64,000 bases of DNA from Corella eumyota. Its lineage: Eukaryota > Chordata > Ascidiacea > Phlebobranchia > Corellidae. This document shows, in pieces, positions 12,173 to 23,700 of this stretch. Both the position numbers and the translations under genes were made by a program. The stretch covers positions 15,151,671 through 15,215,670 of the forward strand of contig OY720101.1 in NCBI GenBank assembly GCA_963082875.1, read 5' to 3'. Position 1 is the first letter of the stretch, and every line of letters begins with the position of its first letter. Under the pieces are notes generated by a model that saw only the letters and a list, made by a program, of their open reading frames with translations, did no database searches and was not told the origin of the DNA.

Positions 12173-12909
12173 AGAATTAAGGAATTAGATAATTTTATAA
12201 TTATTTAGAAATGATTCTTGTTTACGTTTTTGTAAACTTTATTGTTGGCGTTTTATGTATTTTAACATAACCTGTATTTGCTTTCAACTAAAATTTACAC
12301 AGCCCCTAAACTTAAAAGTAAATCCCATATCTTTATTATAAATTTGTAAATAAAATAATGCGCAGCCGGGATTCGAACTGGCGACTAATTATTACAAAAC
12401 TAACTTACAATATTGCAAGCAAATGTGCCTGTAGTGAATGATTAAAAACATTCGCCGGTTCTTAAATATTCTGAAATGCTAAGTTCTTTACAAATTATAT
12501 CAAGTATTTGTTTTTAAGTTAGGATTTTAAGAAAACAGTTGTATTTTGTTGAGTAAATAATCACGGATTTATTGCCAGATAAGTCAGTAAATTGTATAAA
12601 CCATCAATGCGATGTTAAGAAGTTTGTTAAAACGCTTAAAGTAAATTGAAATAAACTAAACTGTATGTTAAAACTTTTTTGAGTCAGAATCGTATGCTGA
12701 TACTTTGTTACTTTTGAAATATGTTTGGCAAGAGTTAATTTAACCGTTATAAGCGCAATAACATAATGGACATTTTTTCTAGGGAATTTTTTCAAAAAAT
12801 AGTGATATATCTTAAAAGTTAGGTGAATTTTATATTAAAATTTGTAAGACTTTGAAATTAAAAATTAATTTTATTATTCGAACTGGTTTGAAAAAAACTT
12901 GCAAAAATT
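12173..12909. repeat. First copy of a diverged tandem duplication (partner 13003-13400)
   Basis: A 70-base block at 12365-12434 (tRNA T-arm-like GATTCGAACTGGCGAC, then TTACAAAACTAACTTACAA) recurs at 13008-13077 in the same orientation with few changes. Weaker likeness continues downstream, for example CGATGTTAAGAAGTTTGTT at 12611 against CGATGTTAAAAAGTTTGTT at 13243. It looks like an old tandem duplication of about 640 bases around the tRNA-Trp pair. No protein gene was seen; the 63-codon minus-strand frame at 12604-12795 has no support. Confidence 0.6.
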
Positions 12910-12981
12910 TGACCCCGACGTGATTTGAACACGCAACCTTCCGATCTGGAGTCGGACGCGCTACCGTTGCGCCACGGAGTC
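12910..12981 (-). tRNA. trnW-CCA: tRNA-Trp (CCA)
   Basis: The 72-base gene folds as a full cloverleaf: acceptor GACTCCG/CGGGGTC, D stem GCGC/GCGC, anticodon stem TCCGA/TCGGA with loop CTCCAGA (anticodon CCA), and T loop TTCAAAT with stem GCGTG/CACGT. No intron is present. An internal A box (TGGCGCAACGG) and B box (GTTCAAATC) are intact. A short T run follows on the minus strand. The sequence is identical to the copy at 13438-13509. Confidence 0.97.
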
Positions 12982-13002
12982 ACATGTTTAAATCATATTA
13001 AG

Positions 13003-13400
13003 TTATTGCCGGGATTTGAACTTGCGACGTAGTATTACAAAACTAACTTACAATAATGCAAGCAAATGTGCCTGTAGTAAAAAGTAAATTTATTTTTTTG
13101 ATATTCTGGACTGTTTTTGCATTTTAAATGAAGTTATTTGTTAAAATTAAGTAGACAGCTGTTTTTTAAATCGGAATTTATTTACAGACTTAATTAAATA
13201 ACAGGTGTTTTAGTAAATGAAAAGCAACATTGTACTACACTCCGATGTTAAAAAGTTTGTTTGAAACCTTTTAAGGTAAGTTAAGTTTATTTAATTTGCA
13301 ATAAAAACGTATTCTGTCCAAATTAAATGTTGATATTTTTTAAGTTGATCGAATGTTGTTTTATTCTTGTAAATTTAACAAAAATTTGCAATTTTTTTAT
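13003..13400. repeat. Second copy of the diverged tandem duplication around tRNA-Trp
   Basis: It is the same-orientation partner of 12365-12780. The best match is 13008-13077. Because the flanks are direct repeats while the tRNA genes are inverted, one tRNA must have inverted or been inserted separately. Confidence 0.6.
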
Positions 13401-13437
13401 TAAGTCCCGGCTAGTAATTATTGTCTGTTGAACATGT

Positions 13438-13509
13438 GACTCCGTGGCGCAACGGTAGCGCGTCCGACTCCAGATCGGAAGGTTGCGTGTTCAAATCACG
13501 TCGGGGTCA
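13438..13509 (+). tRNA. trnW-CCA: tRNA-Trp (CCA), second copy in opposite orientation
   Basis: Identical 72-base sequence and fold to the minus-strand copy at 12910-12981, with anticodon CCA in the loop CTCCAGA. It is followed at once by a run of about nine T, a strong Pol III terminator. The 5' flank AACATGT is shared with the other copy, so the duplicated unit includes a few bases beyond the gene. The two genes are divergent and 456 bases apart. Confidence 0.97.
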
Positions 13510-13645
13510 TTTTTTTTTGTTAAAAGTTTTTTTAGTGCACATCGAATAACTCATAAAACAACATACGTAAAGTAAAATTATATGCGCTTTTTCTAGTAAT
13601 ACTTTGAGCCGCACTAATGCCACATTATTTGCCCTTGAGCCTTAA

Positions 13646-13884
13646 ACCAGCAGCATTCTGTAGTAGTTAAAACAATTGGCTATACTACGTGAGGTTCTTG
13701 GTTCGAACCCCACTGCTGTCATGCTGTAGCACACATAAGTAAGGCTCTATAAACAATACAAACTCCTGCTAAGCCAACACTTACTCAGCAGTATAATTAT
13801 CGGGCAATTATAATCTATAATATCCCAAACTACTAAAGTCAACTCGAGACTGGGTTAGGGTAACAAGGAAAAAGATATATACAA
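13646..13884 (+). mobile_element. tRNA-derived SINE (family 1), downstream of tRNA-Trp
   Basis: Diverged copy with the tRNA-like head (GGTTCGAACCCCACTG) and shortened tail, abutting a fragment of the second SINE family at 13602-13640. Confidence 0.85.
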
Positions 13885-14045
13885 AACGTAAAAAAAATTA
13901 AATTTGAATACTGATACTTGAAGTATTAATTAATGTAATTATTACATCCGGTAGTTCTTAATAACTAATCAGCTATTTGCTATTAATAATTCTAGAACAA
14001 CAAAACCACGCAATTATTTCCTTTAAGTTACCTTAAGTTAGACTA

Positions 14046-14053
14046 TGACGTCA
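14046..14053. promoter_or_regulatory. CRE palindrome upstream of the SAM-RA-PDZ gene
   Basis: A perfect TGACGTCA lies about 660 bases before the proposed first coding exon at 14715 and after the tRNA pair. It is a plausible ATF/CREB-type promoter element. It supports, but does not prove, a transcription start near here. Confidence 0.35.
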
Positions 14054-14225
14054 TAAGCCTACACTTTATTGAGAAACAAACGCCTTTTATGACTCGTTTT
14101 TTGGTTTTATAATATTGTTGTTGGATTTATTTTCAAGTTATTTTAGTTTTTCTAAACATCATATTGTTGTTTTTGTAGATTTAGTTTGCTTAATTATTCT
14201 GTTAGTTAGTTTTAATTGGTGATAG

Positions 14226-14486
14226 AAATGTAGGAAAGTCGAATTCACGACTTAAACATCGAGTAACATCAGTTACCTGACCCAGTCTCGAGTTACCTGT
14301 GACAGTTTTGAATATTATTGATTATAATTGCCCGATAATTATGATGCTGATTAGGTGCTGGTTTAGCAGGAGTTCATATCGTTTATAACGCGTTACTTAA
14401 GGGCACTACAGAATGAGAGCGGTGGGAAACGAACCCGGGATCTCATGTAGTGTAGAAAGTGTTCTTACCACTACACCAAGCTGCTA
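14226..14486 (-). mobile_element. tRNA-derived SINE (family 1), reversed
   Basis: Diverged reversed copy between the CRE at 14046 and the proposed first exon at 14715. Confidence 0.85.
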
Positions 14487-14714
14487 GTAGTTAATTGAAA
14501 AAATGTGGAATTTGAGATATACAGTTTTATAAAAAGTAAGGACAAAATTTAAATACAAAATAAATGATTGTTAGTATTTGACAAAATAGGATGTAATAGA
14601 ATCTTAATAACGCAATTAAATTTGATTTATTTTTTAGGCAAACGTGACAATATTTTTAAAATAAATTTAGTAAAAATTTTGTTAATTTTAGTTTCAAAAA
14701 CGTAAATCGAAGAA

Positions 14715-17700
14715 ATGTTAAAACATTTGGTAAGTTACTTATTCTAAATTAAAAAATGTGAATAATTTCGTTACTAAAATTGGCTTAAAAATGTATTGTA
14801 AATTGCATAATGTGTAAATATTATATGAAAAAAAGTTAAATCCAAAATTTTAAGATGGAAACCCACTGCTTGCATGTTGTAAAGAATCTAATACAATTTA
14901 AATGGATTCAGTTTTCTTTTAAAAGTTAAAAAAAGCCATTTTAAAAAACAAAAAACAACCAAACCACACTACTAAAAGTTAACTCACTATTAGAACATTT
15001 TAACTAAGCACCACAAATAGGATTATTATTTTTCAACCCTGGCTTCAAAATTTCCAACGCTTGGTTACAGTTGTAGTGGTTTAAATGGGAGGCCTCCCAC
15101 CAAGTGGGGGGCCGATCACCACTACCCGTATAAATGTTATTCGAGTTTTGTACATTCTATTACATTCTCTCCTTAACTTTATATGGGTTTGCACAGGCAT
15201 CAAACTGTATTGAAATCATCATATTTTCTGAAACTCTCATTTGAAGAACTGGCGATTTTGTTTAGTTTAGATTGGAGTATAAGATGTGGTTTTGTAGCTT
15301 TTAGTTGTTGTTTTAGTTTATAGAAGTCAGTTTTTTTTGATTATTTTGCTTTAGAATGTGGCCGCTACATGGCGCTGTATGTTACAGTTGATATGCTAAG
15401 TTGAGAGTGTTATGATAAGTTGTATATAAATATGTTTATTGTATGCAGAATTAGATGTTGGTGAAGTATAGGAAAGCATTTTTAATTATGTAAACTTGGT
15501 TGGTTATATGTTGTAGGAGACAGTTGTATATTAGTTATGTAGAAATCTAAGTGTGTTTTTGTGTTACAATAAGTTGTAGGTAAATATGTTTATGTTATGC
15601 AGAATTAGATGTAGGATTGCAATGCGAATTTTTTATGTGTAAACTCGGTTAGATAATATGTATGTAACAATAGTTATATTATTAACTTGGTTATAATAGC
15701 ATGCAAGATTAGGTGTTAATGTAGAATAGAAATTCAATTTTAAATGTGTTAAATGTATAAGTTGTTGTATAATGTATATATTGATTATATAGAAGTGTTA
15801 ACTTAAACAGTTATATGTTATTTAATGTGTGCATTAGTTATATAGAAATATGATAAGATATGTGTTGTATAATGTATATAATAGTAGTATAAAGATGTTA
15901 ACTGAAATAGGTATATGTTTTATATCTAAATCTTAGTATTTTTTAGCATTTTTTAACTGGATATTAGTTTTTAGCAAGTTTAAAATAGCAGGTTAATTGT
16001 ACAATAAGAATATATAGAGATAATGTTTATATTTTTAAATATGTTAAAATTTATGTATTTATTATAAGTGTATATGTTATATGTGTTAAAATTAAGATAT
16101 AATTTGTTTATTTTTAAAGAATTTTTAATACTATAAAGCTTTAACACAGGCTTAAGCTTAAGTTTTAACCACCCGCTGTGAGGAATGCAGAGCGTTTTTT
16201 TGCAAATACGTTTTTTTAACTCAGCCTTTGGCATGGACGCCTAAACTAGGGCTACGCAAACGCTTCCATTTGAAGCCTTTTTAAGCTAGTTTTGTGTATA
16301 ATTTATATAACAGAATTTTTTTTTTTTTATTTTGGTTTTTCGCACATTGATAAAAGTAAATATTAAATAAGATATACAATTAATATTACAACAATGCGAC
16401 GGGAAAAAATGACAAATTCAATTTAATGATTTAAAACATGCCAAAAGTATTAATGTTTATACAAAGATGTTATAGTATATTATGGCATGGTCACCAAACC
16501 CAGTTTATTTTTATTATGTTATTTTTTTGTTTTTTTTTTGTGCGTTAATTTAAGGAGTTAAAAGATATATAATAAATATTACATTATTGCGATTGAAAAA
16601 ATGACAAAATCAATATAATGATTTAAAACATGCCATAATGTTAATGTTTACATACAGTTTTTATAAAATATTATGTCATTAAATATAAATAATTATGTTT
16701 TACTTACACTATTTATATACACTTTAATTTAATATTTTTTATTATATATAATTGGTGCATTTTTATGTATACGCCATTGTGAAGCAGTTTGGTTTAAATG
16801 AAAAGTACTTTATGCTTTCAGACTGTAGAAACCGGACAACGATATCTCTAACCTCGCTTGAACGACAAGTGTGGTTCTAACGTTATAATTAACATTTAAT
16901 TCGTTAATGTTTTAAGCACACTTATTTGGGTTGGTCGTCTACTACATATGTCGCGACTGGAGAATATTTTAAAAATCTCAGACTAAACCTGAGGATTAGA
17001 CAATTCAGTTTAAGAGCACAACGTTTCGTTTTTTTGTCACAAATTTTTTTAGTTTTTTATGAAGTTTTTAATTTTTATAAAGATACATTTTTTCAAAGTT
17101 TTTTTAGTAGAACAAAAATATTGCAAAACGAGTCAGAATTTTAATTACAATTTAGATATATTATGTAAATTTTTATTTACTAAAATTTATTTTATGTTTG
17201 TAGTTAATGTAAATTAATATAATTAAATTAATAAGATAACGGCAATTTCTAAGACACCCGGACGTTAAATTGTAATCCTATTTTCATAGAAATTTACTGA
17301 GAATAATTTCTTGAAATGAGCGTGAGTTGTTAAATTTAAATTTATGTATAGATTAAAACGTTGATGTTGTGAACCCAAGTGTAAATGTAACTTATTTAGG
17401 ATTACCAAATTTTGGAATAGATTATTTTAATATATAAGCTGTAGTATTAATAGGCAAAAAAAAGTTTTAACTTTAACACATTAAACTATACACAAAAATT
17501 GGAATGTGAAAATTACTATATCTTTAAAACAATTTTATGTTTTTAAATTGCTATTTTGTATATTTAAATAGGACCAAGTAGTATTTACCTACAATTTGAA
17601 TGTACATAATGTTTGTAATAAGATACTCGTGTTTATTTATGATAAGAAATCAGGGATTTTCCTAATATTAAAGTTAGATTTTTACCTTGATAAACATGAC

Positions 17701-20700
17701 TTGAAACAGTTTAAATTATCTTGATTGCTAGTAGTGAAGTAACAGGAACGAAAATTTGTTTATTTAAATATTTGAATTGAGATAATGATAACCCAGTTTG
17801 AATGGAAAAAAACGTGACCATTTTTTTTTCGATTTTTTTTCACTTAAAATAAGTTACTTTAAATATCACATTAAGGTGACCGAAAAAATGACATAAATAA
17901 TTTAATAATTTAAAACATGCCATAAAATAAATGATTATATAAAGATAATATGATATATTATGACATGGTCACCGAACCTAAAAAATTTAAAACAGACATT
18001 TTTTTAAGATTTCTAATTATTTAAAATTAATTTTAAAAGACAAATTTAATTTTTTACAAAATAACAACTAATTTTTTTAAATCTGTGAATCAGTCGTCAG
18101 TTTATTTGATGTATATTGACATTAATCTACTACATGGTTGTTACATCAGATAAGGTTGTTCGTAGTTTGCCATTTAAGTGTAATTAACAACTTGTTAAAC
18201 TAGACGAACTTGTACCAATCTTAGCTATTCTAACTTAAGGTGCAGTAACTTAAATCATAGTTATTACTTTTGGCTTGTTTTCTATATTTAACTAGCAAGA
18301 ATAATCGGTATTAAATTACACATAAGTGGAGCCATAGCGAAATACGTTAAACCCGAATTGTGATTATAGTTAGGCTGTTGAGCCTTATGTGAGGACTAAA
18401 TTGCAGTTTAGATAAATGCGAAAATATGTATGCAAGTTATAGTGCTTTTGGATAAGATTTTTTACGCTCTGTTTAAGGGGAATCTGTACAATTTACGAAA
18501 ACCAATTTAAAAATGCAATAGTAGTTTATTTTTTGCTTTAAAATGTGATATTATAACTTTAGTTTTATATATATATATATTTTTTTTTTCATATAACTTT
18601 TCATATAATTCATATAACAGTATTTATTTATTTTTTATTTTGGTTTTTCGCGCATTGATAAAAGTAAATAATAAATACGATATACAATTAATATTACAAC
18701 AATGCAACGGGAAAAAATAACAAAATCAATTTAATGATTTAAAACATGCCAAAAGTATAAATGTTTACATAAAGATTTTAAGTATGTTATGGCATGCTCA
18801 CCAAACCCAAAATATGATATTTTATAACACTATATATACATATATGAATTAATTTAAGTTAGTTTATTGTAATATAATTTAGAATTTAGCACAAAAATAT
18901 ATCGATTGCGATTTAAACGACCAAATGCGGTTGTTTTAGATAAGAGATCGCCAAGCTTATTTTGATGAAATGTTTTTAAAGGTTATAAACCCGCCATGGG
19001 CGATGTAAAATATTATGTTTTGTTGTTTTGTGCTAACTTGGTCACGAATATTTTATTTTGACTTATTTTGAGCAATAAAATTTAGGCATAAATCACACAA
19101 ATAATGCACATCATTCTTAAACAGATATTTTTTAAAATAACATTTTATTAATTACATTTTTGGCACATTAATAAAAGTTAAAAAAATATTTAAAATAGAT
19201 ATTACAATAATGCAACAGGAAAAATGACATTATCGATTTAATGATATAAAACATGCCATAAAATAAATGATTATATTCAGATAATATGATATATTATGGC
19301 ATAGTCACCAAACTCTAACACATCTTTATAAAAGCAAACATTTAATTTAATTTAAAGAATGTTAATATTATTTTAACCACATATTAAGAGTACAAACACT
19401 CAATACAAAGTGGTTGGCAGCTAAGATAACTTCGTGTTATTTGTAAAACATTGTGGTTATGCGGTTACTTCACATCATAGCGAGAGATATCAGCAGCAAC
19501 GTTGTTGTGTAGACAAGATTTATGGTTACACAACGTAATTTGTTTGTTGTTAGTTTTTGATTTATGATTGTTTTTATGGACTTGCTGCATTTTGGAAAAC
19601 ATTTTATTTTGTTTGTTTAATTAATATTTTATTGTAGACAAAAATGCAGGATTTTTTTGTTTTTAAATTATATATATTTTTTTAGCACAATTTTAAAATA
19701 TTATTGATTATATATTTTAACTGTTTAAAACAATAAAGTAGAGTGTGTATTAAATTTAATATAGCAATTATAAAATTTTAAATATCATTTCAACAAAAAT
19801 TTAATATACAAAAACCCAAATTTTTTGCTCATTAAGATAATTATACAATTAAAATGTCATAACATACGTAATTACAAGAACAAAAGTTTAAGTTTAAACT
19901 CATTAAACTTGAATTCTACGCCGAAAACTTGATTCCAAGTTACGTAGATAAAGATGTTGTCGTATGTAAATATAACTTGCCCACAGGCCCAAAGCTTATT
20001 TTGTCATTTCAGTTTCTGCGACAAGGACTTAGATTTATAACTAAACGCAACACAGCGCGCTTAAATAGCAAACGCAACAGTTAAGTTATTTAAACAACGT
20101 TCTATTTGTATGTCTCTTGCTTAGAAGCTATAAACAATAAGCATTAGGTCGTTTACATACATTAGAATAGCTTAGTTATAGTAGATAGGTCTTGTCTAAA
20201 GGATGTGTTTTATTGCAAAATGTTAAATATTATGTTATGAACGTTATATACTAGTTAGATATACTTTTATTTTATTTTAAATATTTCTTAACTAGATTAG
20301 GGTAAATGTTGTTTTATGAAACTTTTATTATAGCCGATTTTTTCTATATTTAAATTCTAAAAATTAGTAAGATTTAAATATTTTTTTAAGAAAAATTTTG
20401 ACGTTTATTAGCAATATAATATTTAAGATTAAGTGCATTTATTAATTAAATAAATGATATTGCAAAAATTAACAAGATTGATAAGTTGTCTATAGTAACT
20501 TACGTTTAAAAAAAGTTTTAATTAGAAATTTAAATGTGTATTTAATGCATTTATTTAACAGAAATCGCGTGTAAAGACATTATTAATTTTTATTTGATAA
20601 ATATTCAGATTTACAATTTTTTTAGATCACATAAACTTATGAATTTTATAATGTTGGGTAGAAAATTTAGTATTAGATTAGCAAAGGTTTAATAAATTTG

Positions 20701-23700
20701 CACACAGATATCGAATCATTATAATTAAAAGGAATTAGTGATAACAATTCAGGGCCATGTGAAATTTGATCCAACCTAGTTTTAATTACAGGTTGTAAAG
20801 TTTACGAAATAATATGTGACGCCCTCGACAACCAGGCGCTGCGTGGGATAGAAACATTTAACTTAAAAACAATTATGTACAAACATTTGACTTAATATCG
20901 TTTAAGTACTTGGCTACAAAATCGTGCAGTTATGTTAAATGCAGCCACCTTGCTAATATATTGTAAACACGCATTTTTAATGTGAAAAATTTTCCATATT
21001 AGTGCATAGGTGATTGATAGCTTTAATTGTGTTGAATATGATACAGATTTGAACTTTGAATTTTTTGTGAATATTTGTAAACATTAGGTTGTTATAATGG
21101 GTGTTATTATAAATATCTTTAAACAAATTTTACTTATATTTTCGTTCATTAATATTTAAACAAAGTATAATAAGTATTCAGCAACGTGTTTACAAATTAA
21201 AGACCTTTACAAATAGCGCAAAAATATAATTTTTACTGTATATTATAGTTAGATTATAGTATTTATGTTATTTAACTTTTCAAGTACACTAAAATTGGTT
21301 AATTTTTGGCGGTTAGAAGTCTAATAGGTTGTCAGTACCTTGCGTGAATGTTACAACTACTTAATTGACGTAATTTTCATACCACAAACTCATTACCAAA
21401 ACTTGTTTGTTGTAAAACTTGGTTATTACGATTTTCTAGAAAACGTCGCAATTACAAATTTCAGTAGAAGCAATACTCGGTAATTATACCAAAGGTTGTT
21501 TAAATTGAGCTTAGTTAGGTATGCTAACTTGTTATTAAAAGGCCAAATGATCGATAATAAATCGTAATCCCAACGCTCACGGATGTATACCAGCTAAGAA
21601 GGATGTATATCTAATTAACTAATTAAATTAATCACATGTCCAAATAAGGGCGTTTTTACCAAGGCCGTATATTGGAATTAGTTAAACCAGGTCTAGAGCT
21701 GAAGGTTTGAAATTTAAAATGTGGAGCTTTAATAAAATGGCAGATATTTTTTGTTTGTTTTTTTCTAGGAATTTTACAAGATGTCTAATGACTTAACTCC
21801 CTGTAAAGTTTTACTTATTATCAGTTAAGTCTAATATACACAATTATTGTAAAAATATTTTAAAGTTAGCAAAGTTTAAAAAAGAAGTTAATGTTGTAGT
21901 AAAAACTAAAGTACAATGTATGTGAATTGTTTGTTGGATGCTTTGCCGTGTTTTGCTTTAGTAGATTTAGCTTTATCACAAGTTCAACCTGTTATCAAAA
22001 TCTAAAGTTTCGTATTTAAATCGTAAGTTTATACGGAAACAGATTTAAATTGACGTTGACATATTAGATATAAATACTTTAGTATTAAGCACATCTTGCA
22101 CGTGTTTACCAGATAGAACTTAAGTATTGGCACAACCTGGTCTTTAGAGTGATGTATTTAACCTTTTAATAAATCGGATTTAGAGATTTTTTTAGAGATT
22201 TTAGCTGGTCAGTCGTATGTGGTATTCAAGCTATATTGTTGGCCAACAAATCGTCTTAACATTAGCTTTATTTATATTGTGTAAGATTATAAGGTCGATA
22301 TTGTATCTGAATACGAGTCTTATAATCTTTAGCAGTTTGACATCAATTATTTTCAATTTTTTTAAAGTCTAATTTTTTTTATTTTTTATAGCACCCCACT
22401 TATAAGCGAACGCTTAATTTAAACCCTAAGGAAAAACCTGAAATTGGATCAAATGTTGAAGTAAAAGGAATATACAAGGCCAAATATACTTCAAATTCAG
22501 ACAAATTAAGGCATAGTCGTAAGTATTTAGTAATATTAAAAATTAAACATATTTAAAAATTCGAAAATTTTTGGGCAGCGTGGTATAGTGGTCAGAACCC
22601 GTTTTACACTACATGAGGTCCTGGGTTCGATTCTCAGAGATCTCATTCTGTAGCGCCTTTAAGTAAGACGCTATAAACGGTACGAACTTTTAAGACTGGG
22701 TCGGGGTAACAGATGTTACCTAATGTTTAGGTCGCGCATTCAACCTTTCCACAAAGATATATACCAAAAAAGAAACATTATACAAATTTTTTACCAAAAT
22801 TGAACTTATTTAAAAATTATAGTATTTTAAAAAATATTTTGTTTCAGCAACTTCTAAACCTACGACACGGCATAGCACAAAACACCGCAAAAAGAAACTC
22901 GAGGTTAAAAAAGGTTTAACTCGATCCAGATCAACAGTTGTCCTTTCATCAGAGAAACCGAAGTTTACAAAAATCTCTGACATTAACATAACCGATAAAA
23001 TGCACAAGTTCATCCAAGCTAAACACAAGAAACCCATCATAGAATGGTCTACAAGTGATCTGTGTGATTGCTTGTCTGGTAATCTACTCGATGAAAACAG
23101 TTTTTTGTCGGTTCAACTCAAAGAGTCAAGGGTAACTGGAAGAGATATCTGCGACACCGAGAAAGCGATTCAAACTTTCAGCAAAATTCGTTTCATCAAC
23201 GATCAGCAGAAGCAGAAAGTTTTACTTTTGTTGAACGAAATTTCGAGAGAAACTCAAAAAAATTTGAAAATTTCTCAAACTCATAAATCTCCTCATAAAA
23301 CCCACTCTCCTACGTCACAAGTGCACTCAGCCGAGTCGATGATTACGTCATCAGATTACGTGAGTGGATCGTCGTCGTCCTCTGAGCACGCTACGTCATC
23401 AACACGTCATACACCATCAACGAAGATGATCAAAAGTATTTTTAAACATTCGGTGAAGAAATCAAAATCTCCGACTCCATCGTTAGATTCTCAATCAAAT
23501 GTTCTACAAACTCTCGTTCTACATTCAGATATACAAGGATCAGGTAATTTAAATATACAATATATAAGTCATTTTTATTTCTTATGTTAAAACACGTAAA
23601 CTATAGCTTAGTCATAGTAAAACTTTTGTTCATTTGGTTATACGTGGGACTGACTTTGTATATACCAGAATTCTACAATATGGAAGGGTAAATATTCAAA

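Larger units (their letters stand above)
14730..22391. other. Long proposed first intron: repeat-rich desert
   Basis: No supported coding exon was found in about 7.7 kb. It holds a reversed-origin G/T-rich degenerate repeat block (about 15290-15990), a GC-rich hairpin (15073-15125) and five copies of the 170-bp MITE-like repeat. Short open frames at 15980-16234 (-) and 16926-17144 (+) are low-complexity and lack splice or family support. No copy of the main SINE was seen between 14490 and 22570. Confidence 0.5.

Noticed and set aside
12362-12434. Possible extra tRNA gene (T-arm-like GATTCGAAC)
   Set aside because: The T stem does not pair well and no acceptor or anticodon arm could be folded; treated as part of a duplication.
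15061-15130. The GC-rich hairpin as a tRNA-Gly pseudogene
   Set aside because: It shares only a short GC-rich word with tRNA-Gly and has no B box.
16926-17144. 72-residue frame in the long intron
   Set aside because: Low complexity, Phe-rich, no family likeness and no splice site in a matching phase.
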